DNA of 64,000 nt, from the NCBI GenBank assembly GCA_021774695.1, contig JAJFIU010000147.1, positions 30,253 to 94,252 of the forward strand, given 5' to 3'. The notes under the pieces are model-generated. The model was not told the DNA's origin and made no database searches. It saw nothing but the letters and a program-made list of their open reading frames with translations. The stretch's first letter is position 1. Each line of letters begins with the position of its first letter. The stretch comes from Alphaproteobacteria bacterium (GTDB lineage Bacteria; Pseudomonadota; Alphaproteobacteria; Sphingomonadales; Kordiimonadaceae). Position numbers and translations under genes: made by a program. Of the stretch, positions 56,156 through 64,000 are shown in pieces.

Positions 56156-56941
56156 TTATCGCGGACAGCCAACACCGTTTTCAATGTTATTCAAAAGCTT
56201 GTTCGCGCCGAGTGCAGTATCCAGTTTCTCGATCCAATGGTATTGTTTTGGATATTCGACCGCGTGGATTTTCCTGCCGAATTTTTTCATACGGTTTACC
56301 ACACTACGTTGTTTACGCACAAAACTCCTATCCTCGCGGCCAACATGCATGGAAATGCAGAGCTGCGTGAGTGCGGCCAGGGCTTCCTTACTTGGGTTTT
56401 CAAGAGCGCCGGGGAATGTTGTGATACTGGCGATCCAGTCCGGGTAAAGCGAGGCCAAATGGAGCGAGGATCGTCCGCCGTTAGAAAAACCCATAAGATG
56501 AAACTTATCGTCTTTGACCGGCAATTGCTTTGATAAGAGCTCAAACAAGGCTGGGAAATAGCGCTCACCTCCCCCATAAGAGAAAGTGCAGCCACGACAG
56601 GGAGCTGCGGGAGAGATGAATATATAACCACGTTTGACCGCTTCTTCCGACAAATGAAGATACATCGAATCTTTTGCGTATTTTTCTCGCTGGTCGCCGC
56701 CGGTAAAATAAATGATGGCCGGGTGGCCACTGGCGCTTAGTTTCCGAGGTTGCGCTATGAAAATTGTTAGTGCTTCAAGGTCAGGAAAAGGCAACTCTAA
56801 CCGCAATATAATTTCTGATGTTTCCACGGTTCCTTCCAGCGCAAAAGCTTCATTTTGATTTTGCGCGGCCGCAGAGGTTGGCGTAATTGCAAGCATGCCG
56901 ACTGCTGACAGCAAGCCTAATCCCACTATTGAATTTTTCAA
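56156..56941 (-). CDS. Exported alpha/beta-hydrolase (esterase/PHB-depolymerase-like)
   Basis: I place the start at a TTG (56941) because a strong GGAGGG lies just upstream and the protein then opens with a normal signal peptide (MKNSIVGLGLLSAVGMLAIT...AAAQ), 261 aa. The longer frame to 57004 has no such site. The nucleophile motif is GFSNGG within FHLMGFSNGGRSSLHLASLYPDW; the His is probably in KQYHWIEKL. CRGCTF suggests a disulfide. Predicted periplasmic carboxyl-ester hydrolase, substrate unknown. Single gene, convergent to the cyclase cluster. Confidence 0.78.
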   Translation of the reverse strand: MKNSIVGLGLLSAVGMLAITPTSAAAQNQNEAFALEGTVETSEIILRLELPFPDLEALTIFIAQPRKLSASGHPAIIYFTGGDQREKYAKDSMYLHLSEEAVKRGYIFISPAAPCRGCTFSYGGGERYFPALFELLSKQLPVKDDKFHLMGFSNGGRSSLHLASLYPDWIASITTFPGALENPSKEALAALTQLCISMHVGREDRSFVRKQRSVVNRMKKFGRKIHAVEYPKQYHWIEKLDTALGANKLLNNIENGVGCPR

Positions 56942-57108
56942 TTTACCCTCCCTGTAAATTACAAAAAAAGGGGTACTGTTGACGGTAATCGGTCTCTTAT
57001 TCAAACTTTATGAGAGGAGTTTATGATCCGCATACAAAAAACTACAAGGTCAAATTGCATGCAAATATGTCATATGTGTCACACTACAAGGTGCAACATA
57101 CCCAGGCA

Positions 57109-59541
<2,433 letters not shown>

Positions 59542-59568
59542 GGTATTTTATTCCTTGTGGATCCAAAC

Positions 59569-60825
59569 TTACACGGCACACGGCTGGATCACGCCGTCTG
59601 CCACTTGAAAAAATTCTGCTTTGCCCATCAAACCACTGAACAAGCTTCGATCTGTACCGGTCATCCAACACTGGCTGCCTAGTGAGGCCAAGTCATCGAA
59701 CAATGCGCGCCGCCGGTCGGCGTCGAGATGCGCGGCTACTTCGTCCAACAACAGTAAAGGCGCTTGCCCCTTTAAGGCTATTTGTAGTCGGGCACCCGCG
59801 AGAACCAGTCCAATCAAAAGCGCTTTTTGTTCGCCGGTGGAACACAGGTCTGCGGGCATTTCTTTAGGCGCGTGGGTAACGATGAAATCAGTTTTATGAA
59901 CACCGGTTGTGGTGCGCCCGGATTTGGCATCAAGCGTTCGTTCGCTGGCTAACCTCTCGCGGTAAGTGGCTTCCACTTCAACCGGCGGCATTTCGTCGGC
60001 AAGCAATCCTTCAAGCCACCCGTCAAGCGCCAGTGTTGCTTTGGGAAACGGTCCATCCGGCGTGCTTTCAATTTGGCCAGCCATTTGGCCTGCAAACTCC
60101 AGCCTTGCAACCGCAACCGCAACACCGTGCTCCGCCATCCGCGCTTCAAGCGCCGAAAGCCAGGCGCTATCAGCCATGGTGCCTTTTTCAGACAGCAATC
60201 GGTTGCGGTCTCGCATGGTGCGCTCAAACGCGCTGATTTGACGGCTGTGGTCAGGGTACAGACCCAGTGCCATACGGTCTAAAAATCTGCGCCGTGAGGA
60301 GGGGCCTTCAATAAAAAGGCGGTCCATTTGCGGTGTCAGCCAACTAATCGACCATCGGTCGCCCAAAGCGCTGGTGTTGCTAACATTTTCACCGTCTATT
60401 TTGACAACACGGCGATGCGTATTTTTTTCGGACGGCTCAACGCCGCCAGAGGTGGATATTAGGTTAGGATCCTGACCAGTGCCTATCTTGATTGTTTCGG
60501 TGTCACCGTCAGCCTGAAGGTTGACGCGCATAGCCACTGACCAGTTGCCACCACCTCTGTGCCCAACATCTTTAAGCGCTGCACCACGCAGACCCCGCCC
60601 GGGAGCCCCGTAACTGATTGCTTCAAGAACATTGGTTTTGCCCGCGCCGTTATTACCTGTTAGCACCACAAATGGGTGATCACAGGTTAGGTCAAGGGCG
60701 CCGTACGGGTATGATCTAAAATCTGTCATGATCAGTTTAGCAACAAATACACTTTCAGGCGCAGAGCCACCACCGGTTGCCACCGGAAGGTCATCGGATA
60801 AATATTGAGCGCTTTTCATCGACAT
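59569..60825 (-). CDS. recF: DNA replication and repair protein RecF
   Basis: SMC-like ATPase that loads RecA at gapped DNA. About 418 aa with a longer N-terminus than usual: the family opening VAKLIMTDFRSYP starts about 30 residues in. Walker A is LTGNNGAGKTNVLEAIS, the signature region STGEQKALLIGLVLA, and Walker B APLLLLDEVAAHLDADRR. Start candidates are the ATGs at 60825 and 60819; a TTG at 60837 is weaker. Lies between dnaN and gyrB as in many bacteria. Confidence 0.93.
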   Translation of the reverse strand: MSMKSAQYLSDDLPVATGGGSAPESVFVAKLIMTDFRSYPYGALDLTCDHPFVVLTGNNGAGKTNVLEAISYGAPGRGLRGAALKDVGHRGGGNWSVAMRVNLQADGDTETIKIGTGQDPNLISTSGGVEPSEKNTHRRVVKIDGENVSNTSALGDRWSISWLTPQMDRLFIEGPSSRRRFLDRMALGLYPDHSRQISAFERTMRDRNRLLSEKGTMADSAWLSALEARMAEHGVAVAVARLEFAGQMAGQIESTPDGPFPKATLALDGWLEGLLADEMPPVEVEATYRERLASERTLDAKSGRTTTGVHKTDFIVTHAPKEMPADLCSTGEQKALLIGLVLAGARLQIALKGQAPLLLLDEVAAHLDADRRRALFDDLASLGSQCWMTGTDRSLFSGLMGKAEFFQVADGVIQPCAV

Positions 60826-60929
60826 CCGATTTCGCAATTATATTGATCTGGCACAGCGCCGTATTCAAAGCCCAAAGTATGCCACCAACATTTTTGGCCA
60901 ATTAAGGCGTCAAGATTAAAAATAGCGGT

Positions 60930-62045
60930 CTAAACCCGCATCGGCATCAGGACGTAAAGCGCCCCTTCGTCCATCAAATCCCTAAGTACAGTCGGTGCGG
61001 CAGGGTCGGCTAGATGGACCTGCACCATATCGCCTTCAATTTGCGCCAAAATATCCATCAGGTAGCGGCTGTTGAAACCAATTTCCAAATCATCCGAGCT
61101 ATAAGCTGCAGCTAGTTCTTCGCGCGCGGTGCCGCTATCTGGGCTGTTGACAGAAAGCTTCAATGTATCCGCGGTTAACGACAGTTTGACTGACCGCGTT
61201 TTGTCCGAGCTGATCGTGGAAACGCGGTCTACGGCCTGTGAGAATAGCCGGCAGTCCATCTCAAGCAACTTGTCATTACCGATTGGGATCACGCGGCTAT
61301 AGTCAGGAAAGGTGCCGTCAATGAGCTTGGAAGTAATGACAGTACTATCGAAACTGAAACGGATTTTGGTGTCTGACAGTGCAACCACCACATCACCTTC
61401 ATAATCTTCAATCAGTTTGCGCACTTCTGTAACTGTTTTGCGCGGCACAATAATGCCGGGCATGCCAGCGGCACCCTCTGGCACGCTCTGTTCTACTTGA
61501 GCCAGCCGGTGGCCATCCGTGGCAACAGCGCGCAGTGTTGCGCCGCCCTCGCTGTTTGCAACATGCAAATAGATGCCATTGAGATAATAGCGGGTCTCTT
61601 CAGTTGAGATTGCAAAACGGGCTTTGTCGATCAGGCGCTTCAATTCCTCACCGGCAACAGCAAACCTGTGGGGCAGGTCACTTTCGCTCATGGTTGGGAA
61701 ATCTTCCTTATCGAGACACGCTAGAGTGAAGCGAGAACGTCCGGCTTTAACGGATAGTCTGTCGCCGTCTTCAAGGGTCAGCTCTACTTCTGCGCCGTCG
61801 GGCAGTTTGCGAGCAATATCGAACAATGTGTGTGCCGGGACGGTTGTCGCACCAGGCTGACTAACTGCAGCCGGCGTACGCTCTACAATCGATATGTCCA
61901 AATCGGTGGCGGTCATGGCGACACCGTCGCTGTCAGCCTCAATGAGTACATTGGAGAGGATCGGAATGGTGTTCCTGCGCTCTACAACTGATTGAACATG
62001 CCCCAGGATTTTCAGAAGGGAATTCCGCTCTATCGTGAATTTCAT
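60930..62045 (-). CDS. dnaN: DNA polymerase III beta sliding clamp
   Basis: 371 aa from the ATG at 62045 (MKFTIERNSLLKILGHVQSVVERRNTIPILSNVLIEA), the standard start; the in-frame extension is dropped. Three clamp domains are visible, with RFALACLDKEDFP-like, YYLNGIYLHV and FNSRYLMDIL segments, and the C-terminal MPMRV that contacts clamp-binding partners. Intact. Confidence 0.96.
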   Translation of the reverse strand: MKFTIERNSLLKILGHVQSVVERRNTIPILSNVLIEADSDGVAMTATDLDISIVERTPAAVSQPGATTVPAHTLFDIARKLPDGAEVELTLEDGDRLSVKAGRSRFTLACLDKEDFPTMSESDLPHRFAVAGEELKRLIDKARFAISTEETRYYLNGIYLHVANSEGGATLRAVATDGHRLAQVEQSVPEGAAGMPGIIVPRKTVTEVRKLIEDYEGDVVVALSDTKIRFSFDSTVITSKLIDGTFPDYSRVIPIGNDKLLEMDCRLFSQAVDRVSTISSDKTRSVKLSLTADTLKLSVNSPDSGTAREELAAAYSSDDLEIGFNSRYLMDILAQIEGDMVQVHLADPAAPTVLRDLMDEGALYVLMPMRV

Positions 62046-62372
62046 GAAATATATCTTCTTATCTGATTGCATTAAAACCGTTGTGACCTTCGATACCGCC
62101 TAATAACTGATGGTGTCTGACAATCAATTACCCTCATCAATCGGGCTTAATCTATTTTCCCGGAGGCACGCCGACCATGGCCAAATACTGGCTTATCGCC
62201 ACCCCCAAAAAAGGCCTTTGGAAACAATAGCGATTTTCCGCTCAAAACCAAACGAAAAAGCGTGTTTGAGGTGCATTTTTTTGATCTGGGAATCATAGAA
62301 TTTCTGCCGATTCGCGGCGAAACCTATCGATAGGCAGAATGAGGAAGGATTTTGCCTTTGATTGCGGTTGGA
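62046..62372. other. Intergenic region dnaN/dnaA
   Basis: About 327 bp between dnaA and dnaN (both minus strand), longer than common for this pair. No coding frame is convincing. Near the dnaA end are the palindrome CCTATCGATAGG (62323-62334) and a longer-range pairing TTCTGCC/GGCAGAA around it, which could end or attenuate the dnaA transcript. No perfect DnaA box (TTATCCACA) was seen. Confidence 0.4.
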
Positions 62373-63737
62373 TTATCCGGCCAACATGCGCGTTAACCGG
62401 GTGATGTCTTCGTCAAGCTGACTATCCGATTTACACAGGTCATCAATCTTTCTGACAGCATGCATGACGGTTGTGTGGTCGCGCCCACCAAATCGGCGAC
62501 CGATCTCTGGTAGGCTTCGGCTTGTCAGCTGCTTGGATAGATGCATCGCCACTTGTCGGGGGCGGGCAATAACGCGCGCCCGGCGTTGCGACAGCATTTC
62601 GGCCAGCCGCAAATTATAATATTCGGCGACCGTGCGCTGAATTTCGTCGATGGTAACTTTGCGGTCGTTGGCCCGTATCAGGTCTTGCAGCACGTCCCTG
62701 GTCATCTCCATGGTGATTGGGCGGCCTACCAACGTGGCGTATGCCAACACTCGATTGAGGGCCCCCTCAAGCTCGCGCACATTCGATATTATCCGCTTGG
62801 CCAGAAATTCAAGCACCTCGCTAGGCACCTCAACTTCACCAAAATGTTCAGCCTTTGATTGGAGAATACCAAGACGAAGCTCATAGTCTGTGGGATGAAT
62901 ATCGGCGACAAGGCCCCAACCAAGCCGCGAAATAATGCGGTCTTCGATGCCTTCAAGGTCGGTCGGCGACCTATCGGCGGTTATGACAACCTGGCAGCGC
63001 TTGTCGATCAGCGCATTGAAGGTGTGGAAAAATTCTTCCTGGGTACTGTTTTTGTTTGCAATGAACTGCACATCATCGACCATCAAGAGGTCGGCGGTGC
63101 GGAATTTTTGTTTGAAAGCGTGTGTGTCTTTGTAGCGAATGGCGGCAATAAATTCGAACATGAATTTTTCTGCTGAAACATAGGCCACTCTTTTTTCAGG
63201 TGCTCGGCGCTGCACTTCCCACGCGATTGCATGCATCAGATGGGTTTTGCCCAGGCCAACGCCGCCGTGCAAGAACAGCGGATTGAACGATACGTCGTCA
63301 CTGTCCGCAATGCGCTTGGCCGCTGCGTAGGCCAGTTCGTTTGACTTGCCCACGACAAACGAGTCAAAAGTGTATTTGGGATCAAGAGCAGCCGTTTCAG
63401 TTACTCCGGCAGTCAAAGTGTCGGCTGCAGAATTTGCACCGGGGGCACGTGCGATTGGCTGGCTTGGGGAAGCTGGAACCGCACCTTTTGCTGCGAGGCG
63501 AATACTCAGGCTTTTTACCCGTGAATCCTCGGCATGGAAAAAATCCATCAACCGCGGCCCATAATTTCTCTGAATCCAGTCCCTAACAAACTTAGTCGGC
63601 GCCGTCAGTTCGATCGTCCCGCCGTCCAGTCCGTTGTAGCCCAATTGGTTAAGCCAGGTTGTATAGGCTTGCTGCCCGAATTCTTTTTTGAATTTTGTAC
63701 ATACCCGCTCCCAGGATGCGCCATTATCGTTATTCAT
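62373..63737 (-). CDS. dnaA: Chromosomal replication initiator protein DnaA
   Basis: 454 aa. Domain I is at the N-terminus (WERVCTKFKKEFGQQAYTTWL). A short variable linker (about residues 85-115) follows. AAA+ domain III has LHGGVGLGKTHLMHAIA (Walker A) and LLMVDDVQFIANK (Walker B). DNA-binding domain IV has ARVIARPRQVAMHLSKQLTSRSLPEIGRRFGGRDHTTVMHA. The start ATG at 63737 (MNNDNGASWERV) is supported by the domain I sequence. It binds DnaA boxes at the origin. Confidence 0.97.
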   Translation of the reverse strand: MNNDNGASWERVCTKFKKEFGQQAYTTWLNQLGYNGLDGGTIELTAPTKFVRDWIQRNYGPRLMDFFHAEDSRVKSLSIRLAAKGAVPASPSQPIARAPGANSAADTLTAGVTETAALDPKYTFDSFVVGKSNELAYAAAKRIADSDDVSFNPLFLHGGVGLGKTHLMHAIAWEVQRRAPEKRVAYVSAEKFMFEFIAAIRYKDTHAFKQKFRTADLLMVDDVQFIANKNSTQEEFFHTFNALIDKRCQVVITADRSPTDLEGIEDRIISRLGWGLVADIHPTDYELRLGILQSKAEHFGEVEVPSEVLEFLAKRIISNVRELEGALNRVLAYATLVGRPITMEMTRDVLQDLIRANDRKVTIDEIQRTVAEYYNLRLAEMLSQRRARVIARPRQVAMHLSKQLTSRSLPEIGRRFGGRDHTTVMHAVRKIDDLCKSDSQLDEDITRLTRMLAG

Positions 63738-64000
63738 GGTGGCTGTTTTCCCCCGCCTTTACCCGTTGCACTAAATTACCCCACCTAGTGCCAATTTCCT
63801 TTTCTGGCGTCGGTTTTGTTGAGCCCGTTGAGGGGCTGTTTCCCGGCGTCCGTTGTGCCACATTTTACTCAAAAAAACGGCACCATTGTATTTTTCAGTC
63901 GCACCCTACCGCGACAATAGTAAACAGTTTGCGCAAAGGTTGCGCTTACTTGAATTAAATTTTTGCCAAAATCAGTGGGGGTATCCCTGTTGCCGGGAAA
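63738..64000. promoter_or_regulatory. Region upstream of dnaA, promoter expected
   Basis: About 260 bp to the right edge without a convincing gene; it should contain the dnaA promoter and leader. Clustered DnaA boxes, an AT-rich unwinding element or clear iterons were not seen, so there is no support for an origin within the window. Confidence 0.35.

Noticed and set aside
63738..64000. Replication origin next to dnaA
   Set aside because: No cluster of DnaA boxes or unwinding element seen; in alphaproteobacteria the origin is often not beside dnaA.

Overview
The window reads as chromosomal DNA of an aerobic to facultatively denitrifying alphaproteobacterium of medium GC, probably marine. Evidence: a dnaA-dnaN-recF-gyrB block, a proteobacterial narK-narK-narGHJI operon controlled by FNR-type boxes, LacI-type palindromic operators, MarR pairs and many Sec-exported proteins. 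No rRNA, tRNA, CRISPR array, intact insertion sequence or prophage was recognised. A closer placement (for example near Kordiimonadales) is only an impression.

Layout. 1-900: the tail of a TRAP transporter binding protein and a small secreted protein with a frameshift. 959-14481: a complete glycogen locus. glgC-glgA-glgX-malQ-pgm are packed head to tail on the minus strand and glgP-glgB on the plus strand. The two operons diverge from a symmetric promoter in which both -35 boxes lie inside one 16-bp palindrome. 14785-30698: nitrate respiration. moaA-mobA (molybdenum cofactor) and an unusual NIT-Crp/Fnr fusion regulator are on the minus strand. Divergently, narK1-narK2-narGHJI, a parvulin-like chaperone without its catalytic domain and a beta-carbonic anhydrase form one plus-strand operon, followed by a porin. 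narK1 and the porin each carry a TTGAC-N4-GTCA box. 30862-36036: nagA, pgi and a lipoprotein quinohemoprotein dehydrogenase.

36068-44875: a minus-strand aromatic/CoA-thioester catabolic cluster. It holds iorA-iorB (arylpyruvate:ferredoxin oxidoreductase), two MarR regulators, an acyl-CoA dehydrogenase, a RidA protein and a bifunctional anthraniloyl-CoA monooxygenase/reductase-like fusion. 45005-56941: accessory catabolic and exported functions. These are a TolB/CehA-McbA type hydrolase, a ferredoxin reductase, an AGCS symporter, ALDH-TauD-amidotransferase, three consecutive exported proteins ending in a cyclase-family hydrolase, the ghost tail of a second cyclase gene, and an esterase. 57109-63737: gyrB, recF, dnaN and dnaA on the minus strand.

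Main items for a second look: an in-frame TGA at codon 43 of gyrB; the symmetric divergent glycogen promoter, which may act as a switch; the NIT-Crp/Fnr fusion with a four-cysteine tail and its putative regulon; the parvulin lacking its PPIase domain; the RidA/ACMR enamine hypothesis; paired TA-rich palindromes between two marR genes; and the cyclase ghost gene.
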